A DNA stretch of 64,000 nucleotides. Source: a virus. Position numbers and translations under genes: made by a program. This document shows positions 38,850 through 46,724 of the stretch, piece after piece (position 1 is the stretch's first letter; each line of letters begins with the position of its first letter). Location: the IMG/VR virus record IMGVR_UViG_3300017917_001123, positions 1 through 64,000 of that record. One strand, 5' to 3'. A model generated the notes under the pieces. That model saw nothing but the letters and a program-made list of their open reading frames with translations, made no database searches and was not told the DNA's origin.

Positions 38850-41560
38850 TGACAGCACCAGTATGGGTAACACCAGCAGGTGATTTAGGAACCATTGAGC
38901 AAGTCAGGGCTTGTAACATAAGTTTACAAGCCTCTGGTTCCAACATCACATATTCGTTAATCAGCGGAGAAATTCCTAAAGGTCTACAGATAAACACAAC
39001 AACTGGAAGCCTTTACGGAACACCATTTTACGTTGGTAATAATATTGACTACGAATTTGTTATCCGTGCTAAAAATTCTAGTGGTGCTTCGGATAGAACA
39101 TTTACACTAACTGTGGCCGGTCCAGTGGATCCATTATGGGATACGCCAGCTGGTTACTTACAAGTCGGTCCTAACTTAGAACCTTATGCCTTAAACAAAA
39201 ATCGTGTTGACTTTAGATTACAGGCAACCGTAGCAGGCTTGCCTCAAGGCCAAAGCCTAAGATACTATATTGCCGAAAATGACGGCCAGCTTCCTCCCGG
39301 ACTATCTCTAAACGAATCTACAGGATTAATCAACGGGTATGTTAATGATCAGCTGACTATTGATTATCTTGCTAGTAAGAGTGGCGGATACGATGCTGAG
39401 TACTACGACGTATATCCATATGATCATGCGTTAATTATTAATAACGTTGTAGAAGGTAAGCTAGTAAGTATCACAAAAATTTATCAGTTTTACATAACAG
39501 TAACTGACGGTGTTAGTGCGTCTAGAAGAAAATTCCAAATTAGAATCGAAGACCCTAATACTTTTAGAGCAGATACAACACAGATCACTGATGATACAAC
39601 CAACTACCTAGCAAACATTGGATATCTAATTCCTCCAATTTGGTTAGGTACCGATAATAGCATTTTACCTAACCCAAGTAATTTAGGTACACTCCGTGCT
39701 AACAATAATCAGGTAATAGATTTAAACGCATACGATCCATATCCTTTTGTAGGTCCTATTAGTTTTGATTGGGAAACTATTCAAGTTAATCCCGAAATTA
39801 GAATGTTGTCCAACTCAGAGACAAACATTACAGGTGCGCCAACTTCAAACTTAGCAGGACAAAGTTTTTTAATTGTTAGTAAGGCAGTCGGTGTTCCGAC
39901 TGCTGGAATGTACTTACAGTTATTCACTTACCTTCCGAACGCAACACAAACAATTTACAGAATTAATTCAGTAGAAAAATACGGTAGTGATGGCTATAAA
40001 CTAGGTATTGGTATTGTAACAAAGTATAAGGGGGAAATTAACACAGTTAACAATTTCCCTTTATCAAATACCGCGGGGGATATGTACAAGGTACTGGCTG
40101 ATAATCGGTATTACGTGTGTACTGGAGTTCCGTCTACATTTATTGATGTAGGAGCAAATGCGCCTGGGTACATTGATTATTACTTAGAAAATACAATTAC
40201 AGATCTTACCACAGTATTTGTTGGAAGTTTAAGTAAGCAACCGCCAGGCTTGGAATTAGATATTGAATCTGGATTACTATACGGACGTATTCCTTATCAA
40301 CCTGCTTACAGTCAAAACTACAGATTTACTGTAAGAATTACAAAAACTGATCAAGAAAATGGCCAGTCAGTTTCCGATAATCATATCTTTAATCTAACAC
40401 TTAAAGGCGATATCGAAACTACTATTGCCTTTACCAGCGGAACAGTTCTAGGCGACCTAAGACCAGGACATGTTAGCGAGTTATCAGTTGAAGCAATTCA
40501 TACTGCCGCAAATTTAGATATCACTTATAGCTTAACTGGAGGTAAGCTACCACCGGGATTAACTTTAACACCGACTGGAAATATTACAGGTGTAATCCCT
40601 ACAAATATTCAAACTAACTTTGATGTTGGAGCAACTGGGTTTAACACAACAACCTTTGACGGCGGAACTACAACATTCGACAGAACATATACATTTAATA
40701 TCACTGCTAGAGATAGTTACTTGTTCTCAGCCGTAAGTAAAGATTTTACAATTAACATTGTCGAAAACACAGTCACACCTTACACAAATATCTACGTTAA
40801 ACCATTATTAAAGAAAGAACAACGAGCATACATTAGAAGTCTTGTAGAAGATCTCAATATTTTTGATCCAAAGCTAATGTACAGACTCGACGACCCAAAC
40901 TTCGGTGTTCAACGAGAAGTTAAGATGACACTCGAATACGGTGTTCAAAAAATTGACCTAGACAAGTATGTCCCGGCCCTCACAACTTACTTTAAAAGAA
41001 GAAGATATTTCTTTGGCGATTTGAAAACAGCCATTGCTGTTGATAGCAAGGGCAACCATTTATATGACGTAGTCTACTTAGATATTGTCGATGACCAGAT
41101 GCTTGGAAATACCATCAGTGTAGCAAAGAGCTTTACTCAGGAAGTTAACGGACAAATAGTCACATACTATCCCGACAGCGTTTTAAACGAGCAATTTGCC
41201 ATAAGTTCAATTACCATTGATGCGAACCATCCAATATCTATTAACGATGAGTATAGACCTAGATTTATGCAGACTCTACAAGCCGATACTGGCGTTCCAT
41301 TGGGGTTTGTTAAGGCACACGTCTTATGCTACACGTTACCTAACGAAAGCAGTAAAATTGTAAGCAGTATTAAAAGATCTGGTTTTGATTTTAAATTAAT
41401 CGACTTCGATATTGATAGAATTGTCATCGAAGATACACTAGATTTTGAAGGTAAAAAATATCTAGTGTTTGGAGCAAGCAGTACAGATACTGGCTTCTAT
41501 CTAAGCACCGAAGACGATGAGGATATCTTAACTGAGGATGAGGTAGCTTTATCAATATAA
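38849..41560 (+). CDS. Virion protein with Ig-like (He_PIG) domains
   Basis: 903 residues. Three clear Ig-like repeats of the putative-Ig type: GEIPKGLQINTTTGSLYGTP, GQLPPGLSLNESTGLINGYV and GKLPPGLTLTPTGNITGVIP. Between them are larger beta domains, and the C-terminal 200 residues look different (helix/strand, KPLLKKEQRAYIRSLVEDLN). Such domains bind sugars or surface proteins and often decorate tails. It overlaps the giant gene by one base (TAATG), so the two are probably co-assembled. Confidence 0.85.
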   Translation: MTAPVWVTPAGDLGTIEQVRACNISLQASGSNITYSLISGEIPKGLQINTTTGSLYGTPFYVGNNIDYEFVIRAKNSSGASDRTFTLTVAGPVDPLWDTPAGYLQVGPNLEPYALNKNRVDFRLQATVAGLPQGQSLRYYIAENDGQLPPGLSLNESTGLINGYVNDQLTIDYLASKSGGYDAEYYDVYPYDHALIINNVVEGKLVSITKIYQFYITVTDGVSASRRKFQIRIEDPNTFRADTTQITDDTTNYLANIGYLIPPIWLGTDNSILPNPSNLGTLRANNNQVIDLNAYDPYPFVGPISFDWETIQVNPEIRMLSNSETNITGAPTSNLAGQSFLIVSKAVGVPTAGMYLQLFTYLPNATQTIYRINSVEKYGSDGYKLGIGIVTKYKGEINTVNNFPLSNTAGDMYKVLADNRYYVCTGVPSTFIDVGANAPGYIDYYLENTITDLTTVFVGSLSKQPPGLELDIESGLLYGRIPYQPAYSQNYRFTVRITKTDQENGQSVSDNHIFNLTLKGDIETTIAFTSGTVLGDLRPGHVSELSVEAIHTAANLDITYSLTGGKLPPGLTLTPTGNITGVIPTNIQTNFDVGATGFNTTTFDGGTTTFDRTYTFNITARDSYLFSAVSKDFTINIVENTVTPYTNIYVKPLLKKEQRAYIRSLVEDLNIFDPKLMYRLDDPNFGVQREVKMTLEYGVQKIDLDKYVPALTTYFKRRRYFFGDLKTAIAVDSKGNHLYDVVYLDIVDDQMLGNTISVAKSFTQEVNGQIVTYYPDSVLNEQFAISSITIDANHPISINDEYRPRFMQTLQADTGVPLGFVKAHVLCYTLPNESSKIVSSIKRSGFDFKLIDFDIDRIVIEDTLDFEGKKYLVFGASSTDTGFYLSTEDDEDILTEDEVALSI

Positions 41561-41563
41561 ATA
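41556..41563 (+). promoter_or_regulatory. Late promoter TATAAATA
   Basis: The exact T4 late consensus, overlapping the stop codon of the 903-residue protein. It is 22 bases before the ATG at 41585, with AGGA in between as ribosome binding site. Confidence 0.8.
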
Positions 41564-41584
41564 TAGAACAAATGAGGACTTAAC

Positions 41585-42196
41585 ATGGCTAGTACAGCAA
41601 CTACATACATTTCAGCAGTTAATACAGCATTTCCTGTAGCAGGTGTTGACAACGATACACAAGGTTTTAGAGATAATTATGCTAACATTAAAAACGGCAT
41701 GACTTCTCTAGCCAATGAAATTAGCGCAATTCAATCAGAAGGTGTGTTTACTACACAAACTAATGATTTTCAACAAGCTATTGTTCAAAACGCACAACTC
41801 CAATCAACAGGTTATGTAGTTGCCCAAAAGAAAGTTGGCGAAATTGGCGGTAATCAGACTTTAGATTATTCCGAAGCAAACTACCAAATTTGGAAAATTA
41901 CTAGCGCAACCAATTTTAGCTTTGCTAACTTTCCAGACAATGTTAATACATACAGTCCTTTACAGCTCGAGCTTTACAGAGATCCAGCAACAACATCAAC
42001 TGTAGCAGTTACATTTGTTGGCGCATCACCAGAGGATATTTTGTTAGACTACAATCCAAATGCTCAAACATCAAATCCTATTTCTCTAACTACTTCTAGT
42101 TCTGTTTTATACGAAATTGCTAGAACATTTAATTCGTCAAGTACTGCGTTTACTGCCTATAGAATTAGATTCCTCGGCGGTCCTTTTAAGCCTTAA
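41585..42196 (+). CDS. Virion structural protein
   Basis: 203 residues. The N-terminal 60 residues are helical (DTQGFRDNYANIKNGMTSLA), like the attachment part of fibre proteins; the rest is beta-rich, with many Thr, Ser and Asn. It follows the fibre genes and a late promoter, and I take it as a fibre or neck/whisker-type component. Proteins starting with this ISAVNTAFPVAGVDNDTQGF pattern occur in aquatic T4-like phages. Confidence 0.75.
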   Translation: MASTATTYISAVNTAFPVAGVDNDTQGFRDNYANIKNGMTSLANEISAIQSEGVFTTQTNDFQQAIVQNAQLQSTGYVVAQKKVGEIGGNQTLDYSEANYQIWKITSATNFSFANFPDNVNTYSPLQLELYRDPATTSTVAVTFVGASPEDILLDYNPNAQTSNPISLTTSSSVLYEIARTFNSSSTAFTAYRIRFLGGPFKP

Positions 42197-42199
42197 TCT

Positions 42200-42436
42200 A
42201 TGTTTAATCCCCTGATGCCTGATCTTAGAGAAGTTAAAGATCAGGAACTTGAAAACAAATTACACGAGTTAACCAAAAAATATTGGATAGCGGCTCGTGG
42301 CGGTAACGGCGGACTTGCTCAACAAATTCTAGTTGCTTTAGAAAGCTACAAAGATGAAATGCGTAGAAGGCAAGTTGAGCAACAGCGTTCATTAATGGAA
42401 AAACAAAACAAGGATCTTGACGATCTTATCAAATAA
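42200..42436 (+). CDS. Small conserved phage protein, helical
   Basis: 78 residues, two helices, the second charged (YKDEMRRRQVEQQRSLMEKQ). It starts three bases after the previous stop, probably without its own promoter. Similar small proteins lie near tail genes in T4-like aquatic phages. Function unknown. Confidence 0.65.
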   Translation: MFNPLMPDLREVKDQELENKLHELTKKYWIAARGGNGGLAQQILVALESYKDEMRRRQVEQQRSLMEKQNKDLDDLIK

Positions 42437-42465
42437 TTGACATAGTACAAATAACGTGCTATAAT
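42437..42465 (+). promoter_or_regulatory. Leaderless promoter inside an inverted repeat
   Basis: TTGACA (42437-42442), a 17-base spacer, TATAAT (42460-42465), six bases to the ATG at 42472. The whole promoter is an inverted repeat: ATTGACA with TGTCAAT and TAGTAC with GTGCTA, around an AAATAAC loop. Confidence 0.8.
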
Positions 42466-42471
42466 GTCAAT

Positions 42472-43005
42472 ATGAAAATCAACGAATTCGGACAAGTAAT
42501 TTTAAACGGACAAGAAGTCTTTGACGGCTTGTATTCCGGTAAAATTACCGATCTTAAGGAGTTGAATATTGACGACAATAAGACTGTTGAGCAATTCAAC
42601 AAAGCACGTCAAGAAAACGCAGATCCTTTTCCATTAATACAAGTATTTGAACAAACCGTAGACAATATCAAAGAGTTTGACCATAAAAACCAAGATAATT
42701 GGTTTATGGGAGACTATTACAAAGAAATGGATATTGCTAAATGGTTAGTAGAACGCTGTACCACCCAAGAAGAACTAGATCGAGTAGGACAAGAACTTAT
42801 CCTATTTGTCCAACATGACATGCTAGACGTTCTTAAATATCTTAAATACTTGGTTGATACTATGCGCTACCACAATGTTTTATGGGGCGTAGGTAGAGGA
42901 TCTAGTGTAGCCAGTTATTGCTTATTCTTAATTGGGGTACATAAGATAAACAGTATCAAGTACAACCTTGATATTAATGAATTCCTAAAAGGAGAGGTAC
43001 AATGA
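42472..43005 (+). CDS. DnaE-like polymerase III alpha fragment
   Basis: 177 residues. The C-terminal part (VLKYLKYLVDTMRYHNVLWG then GRGSSVASYCLFLIG then NSIKYNLDINEFL) corresponds to the start of the palm domain of bacterial DNA polymerase III alpha (GRGS...ITDLDPL..ERFLNP). The stretch that follows in DnaE, with the catalytic Asp residues, is absent, and the phage has its own family B polymerase. It therefore cannot polymerise by itself; it may be a decoy or an interaction module. Related short proteins occur in T4-like aquatic phages. Leaderless early expression. Confidence 0.75.
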   Translation: MKINEFGQVILNGQEVFDGLYSGKITDLKELNIDDNKTVEQFNKARQENADPFPLIQVFEQTVDNIKEFDHKNQDNWFMGDYYKEMDIAKWLVERCTTQEELDRVGQELILFVQHDMLDVLKYLKYLVDTMRYHNVLWGVGRGSSVASYCLFLIGVHKINSIKYNLDINEFLKGEVQ

Positions 43006-43205
43006 CAAGACGTGTTTACAGAACAATGCAGGGTAAAGAAGTTGATATGGATCAGTTGCTACAGCGCAACGAAACCATTCCAGCAGTAGGGAACGTTCGA
43101 ATGAATGCTCGCGGTGACGAGTTAGGACAAGGTGGTAAAGTTGTTCGCACTCGCGAAGAAATTGTTAGTCAGTATTACAAGGACAAACAAGAAGGCGAGG
43201 AATAA
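43002..43205 (+). CDS. Small conserved phage protein
   Basis: 67 residues, MTRRVYRTMQGKEVDMDQLL at the start, hydrophilic, with a central QRNETIPAVGNVRMNARGDE. Known to me only as a small protein conserved in T4-like aquatic phages. Coupled to its neighbours (four-base overlap upstream, no gap downstream). Confidence 0.7.
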   Translation: MTRRVYRTMQGKEVDMDQLLQRNETIPAVGNVRMNARGDELGQGGKVVRTREEIVSQYYKDKQEGEE

Positions 43206-43586
43206 ATGGCTGTCACAGGCAAAATTACACCACTTAAAGACAAAGTAATCATTTCCGATATGAACTTTGGCGAGGACTTTACACAGTCCGGAATCGTTTT
43301 ACCAAGCGACAACGCAAAAGGTAGCGGAGTACGCCCACGCTGGGCAAGAGTTTGGGCAGTAGGTCCAGAACAGATAGATGTCAAAGTAGGTGAATGGGTA
43401 CTAATGGAACACGGACGTTGGAGCCGTGCTATTAAGTACACTGAAGAAGACGGTACTGAAAGAGAAATCTTCTTAGCAGACATAAAAGGAATGATGTTAA
43501 CTGCGGATGAAAAGCCTAGCGATGTGATGAGGAACATTACACACGGAGCAGGTTCAAACGTGAACTTTAACATCCCAGGAGCATAA
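43206..43586 (+). CDS. GroES-like co-chaperonin (gp31 role)
   Basis: 126 residues. The GroES barrel is visible: ITPLKDKVIISDMNFGED at the start, the mobile-loop region GEDFTQSGIVLPSDNAKGSG, and RPRWARVWAVGPEQIDVKVG then EWVLMEHGRW. The C-terminal extension (about 100-126) is not found in bacterial GroES. In T4 the equivalent gp31 lets GroEL fold the large capsid protein gp23. It lies one base from its downstream neighbour. Confidence 0.85.
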   Translation: MAVTGKITPLKDKVIISDMNFGEDFTQSGIVLPSDNAKGSGVRPRWARVWAVGPEQIDVKVGEWVLMEHGRWSRAIKYTEEDGTEREIFLADIKGMMLTADEKPSDVMRNITHGAGSNVNFNIPGA

Positions 43587-43783
43587 TGAAGCAATACCAG
43601 CATCAAGAGTTTAAGTTCGAATCAAAGAACGAAGTTGACCGCATAGCGGTATTAGAAGAACAAGTACAAAAATTAACCAATGAGGTTCGACAACTTAAAC
43701 AAATGAATGATTTCTTGCTACGGCAAGATCAACGTAACCGAAGTAGCTTTGACCAAATATCAAGGCGGACAACTTCAAAATAA
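43586..43783 (+). CDS. Small coiled-coil protein
   Basis: 65 residues. One coiled-coil helix (DRIAVLEEQVQKLTNEVRQL) with charged ends. It overlaps the co-chaperonin stop by one base and may assist it or form a small oligomer. No family recognised. Confidence 0.65.
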   Translation: MKQYQHQEFKFESKNEVDRIAVLEEQVQKLTNEVRQLKQMNDFLLRQDQRNRSSFDQISRRTTSK

Positions 43784-43786
43784 AAC

Positions 43787-43824
43787 TACAGGGCTTGACA
43801 TAGCCCTGTATTTTTTTGTATAAT
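43787..43824 (+). terminator. Terminator whose loop is the -35 element of the next promoter
   Basis: TACAGGGC (43787-43794), loop TTGACATA, GCCCTGTA (43803-43810), then seven T. The loop contains the -35 TTGACA (43795-43800), and TATAAT follows at 43819-43824 with an 18-base spacer. Six bases later comes the ATG at 43831. One 40-base element both ends the co-chaperonin operon and starts the next, again with leaderless spacing. Confidence 0.85.
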
Positions 43825-43830
43825 AGCAGT

Positions 43831-44310
43831 ATGATTTTCAATCACGTAAAAGAACTAAAACAACAAGGCAAAAAGATTGGAATAACCTTTTCCACTTTTG
43901 ATATGCTACACGCCGGGCATATCGCAATGCTAGCCGAAGCAAAGAATCACTGCGACTATCTTATCGCAGGACTACAGACTGATCCAACTATAGATCGCCC
44001 AACTGAAAAGAATAGACCAGTTCAAAGTATTGTCGAACGCCAAATTCAACTTGCGGCTTGCCGTTATGTTGACGAAGTGGTAGTATATCAAACAGAGCAA
44101 GATCTAATCGACCTGTTGCTTATTCTGCCCGTCGATGTTAGAATACTAGGTGTCGAGTACGAACAAAAGAATTTCACAGGGCGAAGCGAATGTGCTGAAA
44201 AAGGCATCGAACTAGTGTTTAACAGTCGAGACCATTCTTTTAGCTCTAGCAGTTTGCGTAAGCGAGTAGCACAAGCAGAAACTAATAAAATTTTAAAGGA
44301 AGAACAATGA
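43831..44310 (+). CDS. Cytidylyltransferase-like nucleotidyltransferase
   Basis: 159 residues of the HxGH nucleotidyltransferase fold. HAGH in STFDMLHAGHIAMLAEAKNH binds the nucleotide, and DHSFSSSSLRKRV supplies the C-terminal SSxxxR motif. It resembles glycerol-3-phosphate cytidylyltransferase (TagD) and the second half of HldE. A CDP- or ADP-linked sugar precursor is likely, which may connect it to the heptose epimerase at 1627. I use the ATG dictated by the promoter, not one five codons upstream. Coupled to gp44 by a four-base overlap. Confidence 0.85.
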   Translation: MIFNHVKELKQQGKKIGITFSTFDMLHAGHIAMLAEAKNHCDYLIAGLQTDPTIDRPTEKNRPVQSIVERQIQLAACRYVDEVVVYQTEQDLIDLLLILPVDVRILGVEYEQKNFTGRSECAEKGIELVFNSRDHSFSSSSLRKRVAQAETNKILKEEQ

Positions 44311-45227
44311 AAGAATTGTGGGTAGAAAAATATCGTCCTAAACGTATTGCTCAATATGTGTTTAGAGATGACCATCAGCGTAAGCAAGTTGAGTCATGGG
44401 TTAAGGAAGGATCAATTCCACATCTTTTGTTAAGCGGATCTGCTGGTATTGGTAAAACTACCCTTGCTAAAGTTCTATGTCACGAGTTAGGGATTGAAGA
44501 ATACGACATTCTAGAAATCAACGCTTCACGTGATAACAACGTTGAAACTGTTCGTGATAAAATTATCAACTTTGTACAAATGATTCCTTTCGGTCCGTTT
44601 AAGGTCGTGCTACTTGACGAGGCTGATTATCTAACTCCAAACGCACAGGCTATCTTACGTGGTGTTATGGAAACATACTCAAGCACAAGTCGATTCATTC
44701 TAACTTGTAACTATCCTAATCGTATTATTCCTGCGATCCATAGTCGCTGTCAAGGCTTCCATGTTGAGAAAACTGATCAGACAGAATTTACTGCTCGTGT
44801 AGCAACTATTTTAGTCGAAGAAAATGTTGAGTTCGACTTAGACACACTTGACACGTATGTTAAGGTAACTTATCCAGACTTGCGTAAGTGTATTAACATG
44901 GTACAGCAACATGTTAATGATAACAAGTTGGCAATGCCAGATCGTGGAGATGAAGGCGAAGCAGACTACAAGTTTGAAATGGTTGAATTGTTTAAGAAAG
45001 GGCAAATCCAAGCCGCACGTAAATTAGTTTGTGCTAGTGCTCGTCCGGAAGAAATGGAAGATGTATATCGCTGGATGTACGATAACTTGGATTTATTTGG
45101 CAAGGACGAAGAAACAAAAGATGCGGCTTTGTTGATTATTAAACAAGGTCTAGTAGATCATACAATTATTGCCGATCCAGAAATTAATCTTGCCGCAACG
45201 CTTGTTAAGTTAGCAAGACTTCAATAA
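44307..45227 (+). CDS. 44: Clamp loader ATPase subunit gp44
   Basis: 306 residues, AAA+ family. Walker A is GSAGIGKTT (about 44-52), Walker B LLDEADYL, sensor region ILTCNYPNRIIPAIHSRCQ with the SRC motif of clamp loaders. This subunit, with gp62, loads the sliding clamp gp45 onto DNA, for replication and, in T4, for late transcription. The remaining subunits are not in this window. It ends in a strong terminator shared with phoH. Confidence 0.93.
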   Translation: MKELWVEKYRPKRIAQYVFRDDHQRKQVESWVKEGSIPHLLLSGSAGIGKTTLAKVLCHELGIEEYDILEINASRDNNVETVRDKIINFVQMIPFGPFKVVLLDEADYLTPNAQAILRGVMETYSSTSRFILTCNYPNRIIPAIHSRCQGFHVEKTDQTEFTARVATILVEENVEFDLDTLDTYVKVTYPDLRKCINMVQQHVNDNKLAMPDRGDEGEADYKFEMVELFKKGQIQAARKLVCASARPEEMEDVYRWMYDNLDLFGKDEETKDAALLIIKQGLVDHTIIADPEINLAATLVKLARLQ

Positions 45228-45230
45228 CAA

Positions 45231-45283
45231 AAAACCGCGTAATCCAAACTGTGCAGGTCTTTAGGATTTACGCGGTTTCTTTT
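45231..45283. terminator. Bidirectional terminator
   Basis: AAACCGCGTA-ATCC (45232-45245) pairs with GGAT-T-TACGCGGTTT (45264-45278), with one bulged base. A T-rich tail follows on the plus strand and an A run precedes on the other side, so RNA from both gp44 (plus) and phoH (minus) would end here. Confidence 0.85.
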
Positions 45284-45302
45284 GAATACTTTCAGGGGTT
45301 AT

Positions 45303-46070
45303 TTAATCATCCAGCTCCTTGTAGATTGACAGGACTTCACGCACAACAGGGTGACGTTCAATGTCCTTAGTTTCAAATTTAGCAACGGCTACCATTCTGT
45401 GCTCGCTCACCTCCTCATATCTCTCTAAAAAGTCGAGTAAGCCGTTTTCCTTTGGTCTATCTGCTTGTTGTAAGTCGCCAGTTACTACCATACGACTTCC
45501 TTCGCCTAAGCGAGTTAAAAGCATCTTCATCTGACTCTGTGTAGCATTTTGCATTTCATCCGCTACAATAAACGCATTTTTAAATGTGCGTCCACGCATA
45601 TAAGCGAGCGGACTAATTTCAATGGTACCTTCCTCTAGCATATCTGCTATCTGACGAGTATGATAATACTCCTGGAATACATCCATAATTGGCTTTGTCC
45701 AAGGTTCCATTTTTTGATTTAGCGTTCCTGGTAGGAATCCGTGTTCCTCATCAACGCTAACAGCGGGTCTAGTTACGACGATTTTATCAATCACCCCCTC
45801 TTTTAATTGTTTGATAGCCCACTGTACCCCAAGCATAGTCTTACCGGTGCCCGCAGGCCCGATGGCAAAAACTATATACTTTTTGGGATTTTTAAGCAGT
45901 TCTAAATACGATTCCTGGCTCGTATTGCGAGGAATGATCTGAACCTGCTGTTTCTTTTTGAAATACTGCTGTATTTCTATAGTGTTTTGAAAATCATTAG
46001 GACGCACATTGCGAGGATCGCTTTGTGTACGTCGTTTAGCACTATTTCTTGACAAATTATGTCCCTCCAT
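45303..46070 (-). CDS. phoH: PhoH-like ATPase
   Basis: 255 residues. Walker A GPAGTGKTML, then a characteristic VTRPAVSVDEEHGFLPGTLN block, ISPLAYMRGRTFKNAFIVAD with Walker B, and the conserved MVVTGDLQQAD. PhoH proteins are ATPases found in most aquatic T4-like phages; the link to phosphate stress is by homology to the host gene and the true role is unclear. It is one of only four genes on the minus strand here. A TAAATA (46094-46089) lies 19 bases ahead of the start. Confidence 0.93.
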   Translation of the reverse strand: MEGHNLSRNSAKRRTQSDPRNVRPNDFQNTIEIQQYFKKKQQVQIIPRNTSQESYLELLKNPKKYIVFAIGPAGTGKTMLGVQWAIKQLKEGVIDKIVVTRPAVSVDEEHGFLPGTLNQKMEPWTKPIMDVFQEYYHTRQIADMLEEGTIEISPLAYMRGRTFKNAFIVADEMQNATQSQMKMLLTRLGEGSRMVVTGDLQQADRPKENGLLDFLERYEEVSEHRMVAVAKFETKDIERHPVVREVLSIYKELDD

Positions 46071-46088
46071 TCAGGAGACCTGCAGAGA

Positions 46089-46147
46089 TATTTACATAGG
46101 ACTTCAAAAAACTATATCAAATGGGGTTATTTTAAAAACGCTAAATA
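46089..46147. promoter_or_regulatory. Divergent late-promoter cores
   Basis: TAAATA on the minus strand at 46094-46089 (for phoH) and on the plus strand at 46142-46147 (for the structural gene starting at 46170). The plus element is followed by a small AGGGA/CCCT hairpin. Confidence 0.55.
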
Positions 46148-46169
46148 TTATCGTTATCAGGGAACCCTT

Positions 46170-46724
46170 ATGCACGATATCGTAGACGTTATTAAAAATA
46201 TTCAAACATTGGCCGCAGATGATAGCGCATTTAGAATTCTAAAGGATTTTGAGCGTGTGCTAGACGAGTTAGATCTATATGTATTTGACAACTGGGAGGA
46301 CGGCGAGTTGCTTGCTGGCCCAGAAGTTAGCAGATACTTCGTAAGCTGTAAATTTATGTGGCCTAGAGATGAGATGCCCGACCCAAGAGGCGGAGAGCGT
46401 CTATTAGACTACGGTTGTAAAGTTAGCTATCAAAAGACTAACATTTTAGTTCCTCGCAAAGTTTATAAGCCTAGCGATTTCCGCCCAGGCACAAAGAAGG
46501 GCAAAATTGACCCACATCCAATTTGGATTGTAGAAATTCAAATGCCTAAAAAATTAATGCATGATATCTTTACAGGCAAAGAACTTAAAGACAACATGAA
46601 GTACGCAGACAGTATGCGTAGAAATACAACAGACAATCTTACTTCAACAGGTGAAGCTGAAATGGAAGGCGCACCACTAGAGCAAGAACCAACAACTGAG
46701 ACATCAAGCAATGCCACAATCTAA
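46170..46724 (+). CDS. Conserved virion-associated protein
   Basis: 184 residues. A helical N-terminus (MHDIVDVIKNIQTLAADDSA), then a beta-rich part with YVFDNWEDGELLAGPEVSRY and VSCKFMWPRDEMPDPRG, and a disordered acidic tail. The pattern is typical of a protein conserved in T4-like aquatic phages and annotated as structural. I take the ATG after the late promoter; a longer frame starting at 46059 would run through the promoter. Overlaps the next gene by 14 bases. Confidence 0.7.
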   Translation: MHDIVDVIKNIQTLAADDSAFRILKDFERVLDELDLYVFDNWEDGELLAGPEVSRYFVSCKFMWPRDEMPDPRGGERLLDYGCKVSYQKTNILVPRKVYKPSDFRPGTKKGKIDPHPIWIVEIQMPKKLMHDIFTGKELKDNMKYADSMRRNTTDNLTSTGEAEMEGAPLEQEPTTETSSNATI

